Shown here: piece after piece, positions 26,990 through 36,100 of the stretch
How positions within the stretch are numbered: the stretch's first letter is position 1
Layout of the letters: each line of letters begins with the position of its first letter
Origin: Paraburkholderia terricola
GTDB taxonomy: Bacteria; Pseudomonadota; Gammaproteobacteria; Burkholderiales; Burkholderiaceae
Length of the DNA: 64,000 bases
Assembly (NCBI RefSeq): GCF_900142195.1
Contig: NZ_FRAB01000015.1
Coordinates: 62,001 to 126,000 of the forward strand
Direction of reading: 5' to 3'
Position numbers and translations under genes: made by a program
Notes under the pieces: model-generated
Seen by the model: the letters and a program-made list of their open reading frames with translations, nothing else
Told to the model about the DNA's origin: nothing
Database searches by the model: none

Positions 26990-28293
26990 TGACTAACACG
27001 TTCGCGCGCGTCGAGCGCGTTTTGTGGATTGCGTGTCCGGTCATCCTGTTCGCGGTGATGTTCGGCCATATGACGGCTATCGTGTTCAACGCACTCGCCC
27101 TGCTGGCGCTCGGTACGCTCGCGGCGGCGTGCTCGTCCGAGCGTCCGCCCATGTGGCGTTGGCCGCTGTTCCTGCCGATCGCCGGCTGGGCCTCATGGGG
27201 ACTTGCGTCCGTCGCGTGGTCCGCTTATCCGGCGGTCAGCATCCACGCATGGTGCGATGAAGTGCTCTATCCGCTGGTGTCGTTCTGGGGTTTCTGGCTA
27301 CTCGGCACGAAGACCCCGCACGTCAACCGCTTCGTCATGATCAACTGGATCGCATGCGTGCTGCTCGTCGGGATCAGCGCGGTCTACTGGGGGCATTTGC
27401 AGCCGCCCACGCCGAGTACGTTTCCGCTGCATTTTTATAATCGCGTCGGTCACACCAGCACGCTCGCGGTGTTCGCGATCGCCTTGTTCTGCGGTGTCCT
27501 GTTGCGTCCGCGGTGGTGGCCCGTGGGCGTGGCCGGTCTCGTGTTTTGCCTGTTCATCGGACTCGCCACGCTCAATCGCTTCTTCTGGCCGGCCGCGGCG
27601 GCCACGCTGCTGGTGGCGCTGTTTCCGCTGTATCGGCGGCATATCGTGCTTGCGCTGCTTGCGTTCGTGGTGGTCGGGGTGGCGACCGTCGGCACGCTCG
27701 AGTACAGCGCGCGGCTGCGTTTGAGCGACGCGCAGGGCGCGGCGGCCACACGCGATATCGCCATCGAGGGCCATCAGGTTCCGCTTCCCCAGGCGTTTTC
27801 GAGTATCGGCGACACGGTGTCTGCCGATACGCGCCCGAAGCTGTGGGCGTTCTACACCTCGGAAGCGAAGCGTCACAAGTGGATCGGCGTCGGCTTCGGC
27901 AAACCGTTGCCGGGCATGGTGTACCGCAACGAGATGCCGCAGAACCTGCTGGCGATCGAACCGCAGGCCCTCACGCATGCCCATAACCTGTTCATGAACA
28001 CCTGGCTGCAGACGGGCGTGGTGGGCGTCGTCCTCGAGACGGTGTTGCTGCTGTGGCTCGTGGGCGCGTTCTGGCGCACGCGAGGCGGCGACCCCTGGTT
28101 GTGCGCGGCCGGCATCGCGCTGGTGGCCGGCATGATCGCCAAGAACACGACCGACGACTTCATGTGGCAAACCACCATGCTGGCGTTCTGGTCGTTCGCC
28201 GGTCTGTTGCTGGGCAGCGCGCAGCGGCGCGGCGGCCAGGGCACCGCGGCGGGGCCCGCGTCGCGCGACGTATTTCGCGGGGCGTCCCGATAG
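26989..28293 (+). CDS. O-antigen ligase family membrane protein (WaaL type)
   Basis: A 434-residue polytopic membrane protein with about ten to twelve hydrophobic segments. A periplasmic loop (about 240-310) and the Wzy_C/WaaL hallmark THAHNLFMNTWLQTGVVG near residue 325 identify the O-antigen ligase/polymerase family. WaaL joins undecaprenyl-linked O-antigen to lipid A-core in the periplasm. It overlaps the GT9 stop by one base, and the downstream GT4 gene begins 63 bp later. Family assignment is good; ligase against polymerase cannot be separated by sequence alone, but the LPS-core context favours ligase. Confidence 0.83.
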   Translation: MTNTFARVERVLWIACPVILFAVMFGHMTAIVFNALALLALGTLAAACSSERPPMWRWPLFLPIAGWASWGLASVAWSAYPAVSIHAWCDEVLYPLVSFWGFWLLGTKTPHVNRFVMINWIACVLLVGISAVYWGHLQPPTPSTFPLHFYNRVGHTSTLAVFAIALFCGVLLRPRWWPVGVAGLVFCLFIGLATLNRFFWPAAAATLLVALFPLYRRHIVLALLAFVVVGVATVGTLEYSARLRLSDAQGAAATRDIAIEGHQVPLPQAFSSIGDTVSADTRPKLWAFYTSEAKRHKWIGVGFGKPLPGMVYRNEMPQNLLAIEPQALTHAHNLFMNTWLQTGVVGVVLETVLLLWLVGAFWRTRGGDPWLCAAGIALVAGMIAKNTTDDFMWQTTMLAFWSFAGLLLGSAQRRGGQGTAAGPASRDVFRGASR

Positions 28294-28356
28294 CGGCCGG
28301 GCGCGCGACCCGGTTCATCACCGTTGAATTCATCCGGTCAGGATGCGGGGCACAGC

Positions 28357-29610
28357 ATGAAATACGAGAGTGAAGACGATGGCCCGGATCAGATCGATCC
28401 GCCGCGCCGCATCCTGTTTCACATCAACGACTTCGGCAAGGGCGGCACGGAGACATCCTTGCTCGCCTGGCTCAAGGTGCTCGACCGGCGGCTCTTTGCG
28501 CCGAGCCTTTCGGTCACTTATCCGACCGAGGAACTGGCGTTCTGGCGCGCGCAGGGCATTCCCGACGACGTGCCTGTTCACGTGCTGGCGTCGTCGCGGT
28601 GGATGTACGCGTTGCACGGCGCCCAGCGCCAACGGAAACTGAGTGTGCCGCTCAAGCTGTTGCACAAGGCGCTGACCTACTGTCTGATCCGGCCGCTCGC
28701 CGCGAACCGCTTTCGCCGCCTGGCGGGCGGCCATGAGATGGTCTGCGACTTCGACTTTTCGTTGCGGCATCTTGCGGGCAAGTACGGCGTGCCGTGGTTC
28801 GGCGTCAGTCACTTCAGTCTTGCCACGCGCCTTGGCGGCAAGAGCAGGCGCTATGTCGCTCGCCGTGTCAGACACTATGCGCGCTACGACGCGATTGCGG
28901 TTCTCACGCCCGACATGTTGCGCGAGGCGCGCGACCTGTTCGCCGGCCAGCGTTCGCATGTGGCGGAACTCCCCAATGTGATCGACGTGGAATCGCTGCG
29001 GCTGAAGGCGCGTCCGTCGATCGAGCGGCCGGCGGAGTCGTTCATCGTCTCGGTGGCCCGGCTCGACGAAGGGCAAAAAGACCACAAGACCCTGCTGCGC
29101 GCGTTCGCGCAGCATCGCGCCAAGCGGCTGCGTCCGGTCGACCTCGTGCTGATCGGCGAGGGCCGCGACCGCGCCGCGCTGGAGGAACTCGCGCGAGAAC
29201 TCGGCATACGCGAGTCGGTGCACTTTCTGGGTTTCCGCGCGAATCCGTTTCCCTATATCCGCGCGGCGGAAATGCTGATCCTGAGCAGCCGCTACGAGGG
29301 CTTCGGCATGGTGCTGGGCGAGGCGATGGCGCTCGGCACGCCGGTGATTTCGACCGATTGCCCGACCGGTCCGCGCGACCTGCTCGAAGGGGGCAAGGCC
29401 GGCTTGCTGGTGCCGCCGGGCGACGTGGACGCACTGGCTCGCGCGATCGAGCGCCTGCAAACGGATACCGAATTGCGTCAAACGCTGGTGCGTCGTGCAC
29501 ACAGGAAAGTGGCGACCTTCGCGCCCGAGAGCGCGAACCAGCGCATGCTGACGCTGGCGCGGCGGATTTCCCCTCGCGGCCGGCCACCCGTGCCGGCTGC
29601 CGCCGACTGA
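28357..29610 (+). CDS. Glycosyltransferase family 4
   Basis: A 417-residue GT-B protein. The N-terminal motif ILFHINDFGKGGTETSLLAW has the glycine loop; the C-terminal half has FIVSVARLDEGQKDHKTLLR and LILSSRYEGFGMVLGEAMAL with the E-x7-E pattern, then TDCPTGPRDLLEGG. Last gene of the LPS block; it probably adds a core or O-unit sugar. Start uncertain: ATG 28357 has no strong ribosome binding site, and a TTG at 28324 would add 11 residues. Confidence 0.83.
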   Translation: MKYESEDDGPDQIDPPRRILFHINDFGKGGTETSLLAWLKVLDRRLFAPSLSVTYPTEELAFWRAQGIPDDVPVHVLASSRWMYALHGAQRQRKLSVPLKLLHKALTYCLIRPLAANRFRRLAGGHEMVCDFDFSLRHLAGKYGVPWFGVSHFSLATRLGGKSRRYVARRVRHYARYDAIAVLTPDMLREARDLFAGQRSHVAELPNVIDVESLRLKARPSIERPAESFIVSVARLDEGQKDHKTLLRAFAQHRAKRLRPVDLVLIGEGRDRAALEELARELGIRESVHFLGFRANPFPYIRAAEMLILSSRYEGFGMVLGEAMALGTPVISTDCPTGPRDLLEGGKAGLLVPPGDVDALARAIERLQTDTELRQTLVRRAHRKVATFAPESANQRMLTLARRISPRGRPPVPAAAD

Positions 29611-29648
29611 ACGCCTTCCGGTTCCGCGACGGGCGGCGCGTTCGCCCG

Positions 29649-29942
29649 CTACACGCCGCCGGTCACCAGCGAGAGCACCGACAGGTCCGGGTGCGTGCCG
29701 TCGACGATGCTGCGCCCCGCATGCACGGCTTCGTAGCACGCGTCCTCGATGCTGGCGAACGACTCTTCGCCGTCGGCATGAAACGGCACCGCGTGACCCG
29801 GAATCGCCGGGTCCGCGCCGGGGTGGCACACATAGCCGATGTAGGTGAAGCGGCCGTCATCGGGTTGCTTCGGCCGGGGCGATACGTGGATTTCGAATCC
29901 TTCGTACTCGACCATCTGCCAGGTGGCTGGGTTATCGGACAT
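29649..29942 (-). CDS. Conserved hypothetical protein (97 aa)
   Basis: A 97-residue soluble protein that I cannot assign. It opens MSDNPATWQMVEYEGFEIHV and contains GRFTYIGYVCHPGADP and ESFASIEDACYEAVHAGRSI; the last helix-like part repeats in many small Burkholderia proteins. A GGAG ribosome binding site lies 6-9 bp before the ATG at 29942, and composition is clearly coding. It converges on the LPS GT4 gene. Confidence 0.7.
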   Translation of the reverse strand: MSDNPATWQMVEYEGFEIHVSPRPKQPDDGRFTYIGYVCHPGADPAIPGHAVPFHADGEESFASIEDACYEAVHAGRSIVDGTHPDLSVLSLVTGGV

Positions 29943-30113
29943 GGCTTATCTCCGTGCGAGCCGTGCGGATGACGTGTGCGCTGCTAGCGCGTGGCCGATG
30001 GACATCATCGTCGGTCCGTCACGGTGCTGGCGATCGATTTCCGCGGCACGCCTGTCAAAAAGTCTAGGCGATTTCAGCGCGAAGCGCGCCCCAGGTCCGA
30101 TGCGGCGAAACCA

Positions 30114-30662
30114 CTATGGCTTGATCGCGCCCAGTTGCTTTAGCAGCGTCAGGTTGTCCTCGAGGTGCCAGTTCTCGACGATGCGGCCGTCTTTCACGCG
30201 ATAGAGGTCGAAAGCCTGGAAGTCGATGGTTTCGCCGTGGCCTTCGAGGTTCTGGAACCGGCCGGTGAAGTGTCCGCGAAAATGCAGATGAACCGACGCG
30301 CGGTCGCCTGCCACCACGAGGTCGTCGATGTCGGCGCGCAGGTCGGGCACGGCCGCGCGAAATCCCTTCGACGCCTGCAACGGACCCTCGGGACCTTGCG
30401 GCCGTCCGTCAGGCAAGGTGCGGTCGATGAACGCGGGCGACAGCGCGAGCTTCGCATAGGCCTCGTCGCCGGTGTTCCAGAACGCGGCGTAGCGGCGCGC
30501 GGCCAGTGCGACCGCGGCGCTCTTTTCCGAAGCGGCATGCATGGCGAGATGGCGTGGCGCGGGCAGTGCGTCGTCGCTCGCGGCGTGGGCGTTCATCGCG
30601 CCAGCGAGGCTTGCAGCGATCAGCGCGAGATGGGCCAACCGGGTGGAGAGGAGAGGGGGCAT
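30114..30662 (-). CDS. Exported NTF2/SnoaL-like protein (ester cyclase family)
   Basis: A 182-residue protein with a signal peptide (LAHLALIAASLAGAMNAHA, cleavage before ASDD). The mature part is a cone-shaped NTF2-like domain of the SnoaL/ester-cyclase group: AARRYAAFWNTGDEAYAKLA, FRAAVPDLRADIDDLVVAGD, FQAFDLYRVKDGRIVENWHL. The last motif is the family's C-terminal signature. Members include polyketide cyclases and many uncharacterised proteins, so no reaction is claimed. The ATG at 30662 is chosen because it directly precedes the signal peptide. Confidence 0.78.
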   Translation of the reverse strand: MPPLLSTRLAHLALIAASLAGAMNAHAASDDALPAPRHLAMHAASEKSAAVALAARRYAAFWNTGDEAYAKLALSPAFIDRTLPDGRPQGPEGPLQASKGFRAAVPDLRADIDDLVVAGDRASVHLHFRGHFTGRFQNLEGHGETIDFQAFDLYRVKDGRIVENWHLEDNLTLLKQLGAIKP

Positions 30663-30774
30663 GACGTGTTCCAGAGAAGTGGGTTGGGACGACGCGCATT
30701 CTCTGGTGAACGGCAAGGTTTGATAATCGGGCTGGTGTTTGAAGGATTTTCGGGTTTGGTTTGAAAATGGCTCG

Positions 30775-31100
30775 CGTTGCTCGGCATGTGCCTCGCCACG
30801 ATCCCGCACGCGATGTTCTACGGCGCGATCGCCGGCATCCTCGCGCGCGTTTCCCGCCAACGTGCGCTATACCGGGCTGTCGCTCGCTTATCAGATGTGT
30901 TCGCTGCTCGTCGGCGGCGCAACGCCGCCGTGCGCGCAATGGTTGCTGAACACGACCGGCAGCATCGTCGGCGTGGCCGTGTCGTCCGCGCTGTATGCGG
31001 CCGTTTCGCTGGTGGCCACGCTGATGCTGCTCAACCGCACGGGATTCAGGGCCGACGAACCGTCGACGGCCGAGCGCGCGGATGCCGGCGAGAGGGGGGC
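30775..31100 (+). pseudogene. Decayed MFS transporter (C-terminal remnant)
   Basis: Two reading frames together give the end of a major facilitator of the metabolite:H+ symporter type. Frame one (from about 30777) reads LGMCLATIPHAMFYGAIAGI; after about 30850 a second frame continues FPANVRYTGLSLAYQMCSLL and then [21 protein letters not shown] one-base shift near TCGCGCGCGTTTCCC (about 30841-30855) joins them. FP-x-x-VRYTG is the typical loop of such symporters. The first eight or nine helices are missing and the downstream open frame runs on without family similarity. It is therefore a truncated, frameshifted relic. Confidence 0.7.
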
Positions 31101-31167
31101 TAACGGCGATGCCAACGCGGGACTCGTCGCCCACCACACCCCATCGACGCCGCCCCGCCCGCCGTCA

Positions 31168-31175
31168 TATAAAAT
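31168..31175 (+). promoter_or_regulatory. -10 element candidate for rdgC
   Basis: TATAAAAT at 31168-31175 is strongly AT-rich in a GC-rich setting and lies 30 bp upstream of the rdgC ATG. No convincing -35 is visible. Confidence 0.4.
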
Positions 31176-31204
31176 GGCCCGCCTTGCCCATAAACAACCC
31201 CGCC

Positions 31205-32128
31205 ATGTGGTTCAAAAACCTTCAGTTGCACCGTCTTCCCGCTCCGTGGTCCGTCACCCCCGCACAAATGGAGAAATGGCTCGCGCCGCACGCGTTCGCA
31301 CCCGGCAACAGCGTCGAAATGCAAAGCCACGGCTGGGCCTCGCCGCGCGATAACGAATCGCTGGTGTACTCGCTCAATGGCCAGATGCTGCTGACGTTTC
31401 GCACCGAAAAGAAACTGCTGCCTGCCTCGGTCGTCACGCAGGTGACCAAGGCGCGCGCCGCCGATCTCGAAGAGCAGCAAGGCTTCAAACCCGGCCGCAA
31501 GCAGATGCGCGAACTCAAGGAGCAGGTCACGGACGAACTGCTGCCGCGCGCCTTCAGCATTCGCCGCGACACGCGCGTGTGGATCGACACGAAAAGCGGC
31601 TGGCTCGTGATCGACGCGGCCTCGCAAGCCGTCGCCGACGAAGTGCGCGGCCTGCTCGTCAAATCGATCGATCAGTTGCCGCTCGGCACGGTGCGCGTCA
31701 CGCAATCGCCGGTCGCGGCGATGACCGGGTGGCTCGTCGCCGGCGAAGGTCCCGCGGGCTTCACGCTCGACCAGGACACCGAGTTGCGTTCGCCCGCCGA
31801 GGGCAACGCGACCGTGCGTTACGTGGGACACGCTCTCGACGCCGAGGATATGCGCCGTCATATCGAAGCCGGCAAGCAATGCATGCGGCTCGCGATGACG
31901 TGGAACGACCGCGTGTCGTTCGTGCTGACGCCGTCGCTCACGATCAAGCGCATCGCGCCGCTCGACGTGTTGAAGGAAGCGGGCGACTCCACCGCGCAGA
32001 ACGACGACGAGCGCTTCGATTCCGACCTCACGCTGATGACCGCCGAACTCGACCGCATGCTCGGTGATCTGCTCGACGCGTTGGGCGGCGAACAGGGCGA
32101 GGCGATGCCGCAAGCCGCGGCGGCCTGA
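31205..32128 (+). CDS. rdgC: Recombination-associated protein RdgC
   Basis: RdgC (307 aa, usual 300-305) is a nucleoid-associated ring-shaped DNA-binding protein that limits RecA filament formation at forks. The start [11 protein letters not shown] matches the family, followed by [20 protein letters not shown] and the central [33 protein letters not shown] is a further conserved stretch. The ORF is open for 41 codons upstream but these overlap the transporter relic. Confidence 0.95.
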   Translation: MWFKNLQLHRLPAPWSVTPAQMEKWLAPHAFAPGNSVEMQSHGWASPRDNESLVYSLNGQMLLTFRTEKKLLPASVVTQVTKARAADLEEQQGFKPGRKQMRELKEQVTDELLPRAFSIRRDTRVWIDTKSGWLVIDAASQAVADEVRGLLVKSIDQLPLGTVRVTQSPVAAMTGWLVAGEGPAGFTLDQDTELRSPAEGNATVRYVGHALDAEDMRRHIEAGKQCMRLAMTWNDRVSFVLTPSLTIKRIAPLDVLKEAGDSTAQNDDERFDSDLTLMTAELDRMLGDLLDALGGEQGEAMPQAAAA

Positions 32129-32226
32129 GCCGCGACTGTCCTCGACGCGCCGGTGCGTTGAGCGACGTTATCGTGAATGTGTGAAGATTGCGGTCGGGAC
32201 AACGCGTTGCCCGAGGAGGCTTTGCG

Positions 32227-33648
32227 ATGGTTCGTCTGGTCATGATTCTGCTCGGCGTCGATTATCTGCGCACGCGCTGGCGCTCGTTGCAGCGCATCGG
32301 CTGCGTGAGCCTGCTGCTCGGCATGGTGGTGTTCATCGACGCGCTCGACGGCGCGCTCTATTTCCCCATCATGCCGTTTGCATTTTTACTGCTGCTCGAA
32401 GGGCTCGCCACGCTGGCGGTCGCCTGGACGGGCATGGGCGGGCAACGCACGCTGCGCTACGTGAAGGGACTCGCGTTCTGCTTCGCGGCGGCGCTGATAC
32501 TCGCCGGCCATCATCACGGCCACTTCATTCTGTCGATGATCTTCGGCACGCTGTTTCTCGCCGACGGACTGCTGCAAATCGTCTCCGCCAGAGTGGTGCG
32601 TTACCGCACGTGGAAGCTCGCGGTGATCGGCGGCGTCGTCGAAATCGCGCTGGCGATTTTCTTCTATCAGCCGTATCCGACTCACTATGTCGGCACCGTG
32701 CCCTACTGCCTCGGGCTCGGCCTGATGTTCGGCGGCTGGAATCTGCTCTTGCTGAGCACGCGCGTGCGGCGTCTCGCGTCGAATCCGGCGGTGGCGTCCG
32801 GTGATGCCGAAGCCGATGTCGCGAGTTCCGCGGCAGGCGCGGCGGCTCCCGGCCGGCTGGCCGCAGTCGAATGGGACGGTCCGCCCGCCCCCGACGAAGC
32901 CGCGCTGACCGTGCACGTATGGACGCCGGTGGGTTCGGCGAAAGGCGAGGCGCGGCGGCAGCCGATCGTCGATCGCTATATCGCGGCCGTGGATCGCAAC
33001 GGCGTGATTTCGACCGGACACGCGGCGCTCGAATCGCCCGAGGGCATCTATATCAGCCTGTATCCGGGCGTCGAAATCGATCGTTCGCCCGACGACTTCG
33101 CGCGGCTGTTGCGCGCCACGCGCGAGAACGACGTGCCCGGCGTATTCCAGCCCGATTACCGCACGGAAGCGAAGGCGTGGTGTCCGTCGACGGTTCAGGT
33201 GCGCATCCGCAATTACGATCCCGCGCGCCTGCGCCGCTTCTGGGACAGCTATCGGCAGGACACGACCTACAACCTCACGTATCGCAATTGTTCGAGCAGC
33301 GTGTCGCGTGCGCTCGAGGCGGCGATCGAGGGCGCGTCGGCGCGCGTGTGGGGTGGCCTCGGCGGCTGGCGGCCGTTTTTGCGCGTGGTCACGACGCCGG
33401 AATTGTGGGTGGCCGCGCAACTGCGCAAACGCGCCGCGACGATGGCGTGGACGCCCGGCCTCACGCTCGATTACGCCCGCGCGCTCAGCATGCTCGCGGA
33501 CCCGCGGCCATCGGGCTGGACCAGAATGGCGCGCCTCGCGGTGCGCAGAATGGTTCGCTCGCGCCAGCAATGGCGCGAGGAAGCCCGCCATGCACAGGCG
33601 GGCCAGCAAGGCGCGGACGATGCCGCGGCAGGCGCGCTGCGCGAATGA
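32227..33648 (+). CDS. HdeD-like membrane domain fused to permuted NlpC/P60-like domain
   Basis: A 473-residue protein with two parts. Residues 1-185 contain about six hydrophobic segments with the HdeD/DUF308 look (IGCVSLLLGMVVFIDALDGA, LILAGHHHGHFILSMIFGTL). After an Ala-rich hinge, residues about 215-400 look like a circularly permuted papain-like hydrolase (YiiX/LRAT type): a His first, in STGHAALES (H265), and the nucleophile later in YRNCSSSVSRAL (C355). In permuted families His precedes Cys and the Cys sits in an NC motif, as here. GAGGAGG is just upstream of the ATG at 32227. Possible role: membrane-anchored peptidase, amidase or lipid acyl hydrolase. The fusion is visible; the enzyme activity is inference. 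Confidence 0.7.
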   Translation: MVRLVMILLGVDYLRTRWRSLQRIGCVSLLLGMVVFIDALDGALYFPIMPFAFLLLLEGLATLAVAWTGMGGQRTLRYVKGLAFCFAAALILAGHHHGHFILSMIFGTLFLADGLLQIVSARVVRYRTWKLAVIGGVVEIALAIFFYQPYPTHYVGTVPYCLGLGLMFGGWNLLLLSTRVRRLASNPAVASGDAEADVASSAAGAAAPGRLAAVEWDGPPAPDEAALTVHVWTPVGSAKGEARRQPIVDRYIAAVDRNGVISTGHAALESPEGIYISLYPGVEIDRSPDDFARLLRATRENDVPGVFQPDYRTEAKAWCPSTVQVRIRNYDPARLRRFWDSYRQDTTYNLTYRNCSSSVSRALEAAIEGASARVWGGLGGWRPFLRVVTTPELWVAAQLRKRAATMAWTPGLTLDYARALSMLADPRPSGWTRMARLAVRRMVRSRQQWREEARHAQAGQQGADDAAAGALRE

Positions 33649-33907
33649 CGCACGCTGGCGCCTTCCGGCGTTCGTGGCAGCACGCGTGACGTGCCCAACT
33701 TCGGCGTCACTGTAAAAACGGCAATCGCATCAACAGGTTGCGGATTTTGTCGGACAGTTATGCACAGATTTGTTCCCAGTTTCTGTTGATAACTTCCACA
33801 CGCGCGACGTCACCGCCAAATGAATGATCTGAGCCAATATGGCGGGTGTATGCTGAAAGCGGAAGCCTCTCGTTGAGAGCACGTTTCAACTGGAAGAGGA
33901 CGCCGCA

Positions 33908-34711
33908 ATGAAATTGCACGTTGGCTACGAGCTGGTCTATGGTTGCGAGCAACCCACGCCGATGATGTTGATGTTGAACACGCACTACTCGCATGCGCAC
34001 GAGGTGCTGAGCCCGGACGTGCTGACGGTCCATCCTCCGGTGCCGATCACGCAGTATCGGGACGGCTTCGGCAATCTATGCAGCCGGCTGGTGGCGCCGC
34101 CGGGCACGATAGCGCTCTCCACGAGCGCGGTGCTCGAAGTCTCGTCGGTGCCCGAGACGCGGCCGCCATTTACGCATCAGCATCCGGTCGAAGCACTCCC
34201 TGACGATACGCTGGTGTTTCTGCTGGGCAGCCGCTACTGCGAGACCGACCTGTTGTCCGAATTCGCATGGCAGACGTTCGGCAAGTTGCCGCTCGGCCGT
34301 GAGCGCGTGGATGCGATCTGCGATTACACGCACAACCATATCGTGTTCGGCTACGACTTCGCGCGGCCCACCAAGACAGCATGGCAGGCCTGGCAGGAAA
34401 GAAAGGGCGTGTGTCGCGACTTCGCGCATCTGGCGGTCACGCTATGTCGGGCGATGAACATACCGGCGCGGTATTGCACCGGCTATATCAGCGATGTCAA
34501 CCTGCCGCCGCCTTATGCGCCGATGGATTTCGCCGCGTGGTTCGAGGCGTATATCGGCGGATGCTGGCAGACGTTCGACCCGCGCAACAACGCACCACGC
34601 ACGGGGCGGGTCTTGATGGCGCGCGGGCGCGACGCCGCCGACGTCGCCATTAGCAATGCGTTCGGGCCGACGCAACTGGTGAAGTTTGCCGTCGTCTGCG
34701 AGGCGATCTAG
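33908..34711 (+). CDS. Transglutaminase-like domain protein
   Basis: A 267-residue protein of the bacterial transglutaminase-like family (COG1305). An N-terminal beta domain (MKLHVGYELVYGCEQPTPMM) precedes the core: YTHNHIVFGYD, the Cys motif WQERKGVCRDFAHLAVTLCR (C169), CTGYISDV, and FAAWFEAYIGGCWQTFDPRN (Asp at 224). The residue where classic family members have the catalytic His (before AWxE) is Ala209. Many relatives annotated as proteases may lack it too, so activity is uncertain. GAGG lies upstream of the ATG; the gene is alone. Confidence 0.82.
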   Translation: MKLHVGYELVYGCEQPTPMMLMLNTHYSHAHEVLSPDVLTVHPPVPITQYRDGFGNLCSRLVAPPGTIALSTSAVLEVSSVPETRPPFTHQHPVEALPDDTLVFLLGSRYCETDLLSEFAWQTFGKLPLGRERVDAICDYTHNHIVFGYDFARPTKTAWQAWQERKGVCRDFAHLAVTLCRAMNIPARYCTGYISDVNLPPPYAPMDFAAWFEAYIGGCWQTFDPRNNAPRTGRVLMARGRDAADVAISNAFGPTQLVKFAVVCEAI

Positions 34712-34770
34712 CTGCGTTGCGAGCGAGTAGGGAAGTGAAGCGCCCGGCTTTCGAATAAACCGGATGCGCG

Positions 34771-35979
34771 CTATTCGCCGAGCACCAACGCGCGTTTGCG
34801 CCGAAGCAACGCCGAGCCGACCGAGACCGCCGCGCCGATGCCGCCCATCGCCACCGTGAGCGCCACGATCAGCGGACCGGTTTGCGTGCGCGCCGAGAAC
34901 ACACCCACCAGCAGACCGGCAAGCGGCTGCGTCATGTTGTTCAGCAGGATGATCACGCCGGTGGTCTTGCCGTAGTCCTGCGGCGGAATGATTTTCTGCC
35001 GCGCGCTGCGAATGTAGACGTTGAACATCTTGTCGAAGCCGACGATCAGCAAGAAGCCGAGCGCATAGCCCCACGGCGCCGCGCTCGCGCCGGCGATCAC
35101 GCCGCCCGCGCAGATCGAGACGAACGCGACCCGGCCCAACATCGCGGCCCGCCACGCGTTGCGCGCGATCGCCAGGAGAATCACCACAGTGGCGACGGCG
35201 CCGGCCGTTTGCAGCCCGGCATAGTAGCGGTCCGATTGCGCGTGAAAGCCGGTGACCATCGCCGCCGAGGTGGCGAGCGTGACGCCGATCACCAGATTTT
35301 CGGCGGCGGCGAGCAGCACGATTTTTTTCAGGCCGGGCAGGACCAGCACGTGGCGCAGCGCGATGCGTAACGGCAACGTCCAGTGGCCCGGTGCGGCGGA
35401 AGGCGGGGCGTCGGCGCGAAAGCCGCTCATGTGTTGCCACAGTAGCAGCGCGCCGTCGGCGAGCAGGAACAGCACGCCCGTTGCGGCGACCACCCATTCC
35501 CAGCGCCACAGGCCGAGCAGCAGCGCGGCCAGCATCGGGCCGAGCACGAAACCCAATTGATCGGCCAACTGCGAGTAGGCGAGCACGCGCTGAAACTGCT
35601 GCGTGCTGAAGATCCGCGGCAACATCACTTCGCGCGCGACGAGGCCCTGGCTCGTCAACACGCCGCATAAAGCCGATAGCGCGATCAGCCAGCCGATGCC
35701 GCCAAACAGCGCATAGGCCAGCACGCCGCCGAAACACACCAGCGCCCGTATGGTCTGACTGACCCGCATCAGCCTGAGCGGCGAAATGCGGTCGCATAAA
35801 GCGCCGAAGAAGGGAAACACCAGGTAGCGCGGCAGCGTTTCGATAAAGAACGCGAGGCCCGACCACGAGACCTGGTGCGTCGTTTGAAATACGACGAGCG
35901 GCACGAGAAACAGCAGGATCTGATCGGCGAGGCGCGCGACGAACAGCGAGTAGAAGAAAGCCTGATGGTTGACGCGCAC
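34771..35979 (-). CDS. MFS transporter (DHA3/EntS-like exporter)
   Basis: A 402-residue major facilitator with twelve predicted helices. It has FVARLADQILLFLVPLVVF at the N terminus and the helix 2-3 loop FFGALCDRISPLRLM, matching the G-x-x-x-D-R of the family's A motif. A second half-like loop lies near DYGKTTGVIILLNNMTQPLA. Overall it looks like the DHA3 group that includes EntS and macrolide exporters. Substrate unknown. The start is GTG at 35979 (MRVNHQAFFYS), with a GGGAT-type ribosome binding site. Confidence 0.8.
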   Translation of the reverse strand: MRVNHQAFFYSLFVARLADQILLFLVPLVVFQTTHQVSWSGLAFFIETLPRYLVFPFFGALCDRISPLRLMRVSQTIRALVCFGGVLAYALFGGIGWLIALSALCGVLTSQGLVAREVMLPRIFSTQQFQRVLAYSQLADQLGFVLGPMLAALLLGLWRWEWVVAATGVLFLLADGALLLWQHMSGFRADAPPSAAPGHWTLPLRIALRHVLVLPGLKKIVLLAAAENLVIGVTLATSAAMVTGFHAQSDRYYAGLQTAGAVATVVILLAIARNAWRAAMLGRVAFVSICAGGVIAGASAAPWGYALGFLLIVGFDKMFNVYIRSARQKIIPPQDYGKTTGVIILLNNMTQPLAGLLVGVFSARTQTGPLIVALTVAMGGIGAAVSVGSALLRRKRALVLGE

Positions 35980-36100
35980 CGTTCATATCCCGCCGTTCAT
36001 GGGTCGAGACCGATCGTATCAAACATCGCGGTCTCGTGGCCGGCCGCCCTGATGGCGCTTCATGACGGTCCGGCCTTCACGGCCGTTTCGCAACGGCGCA

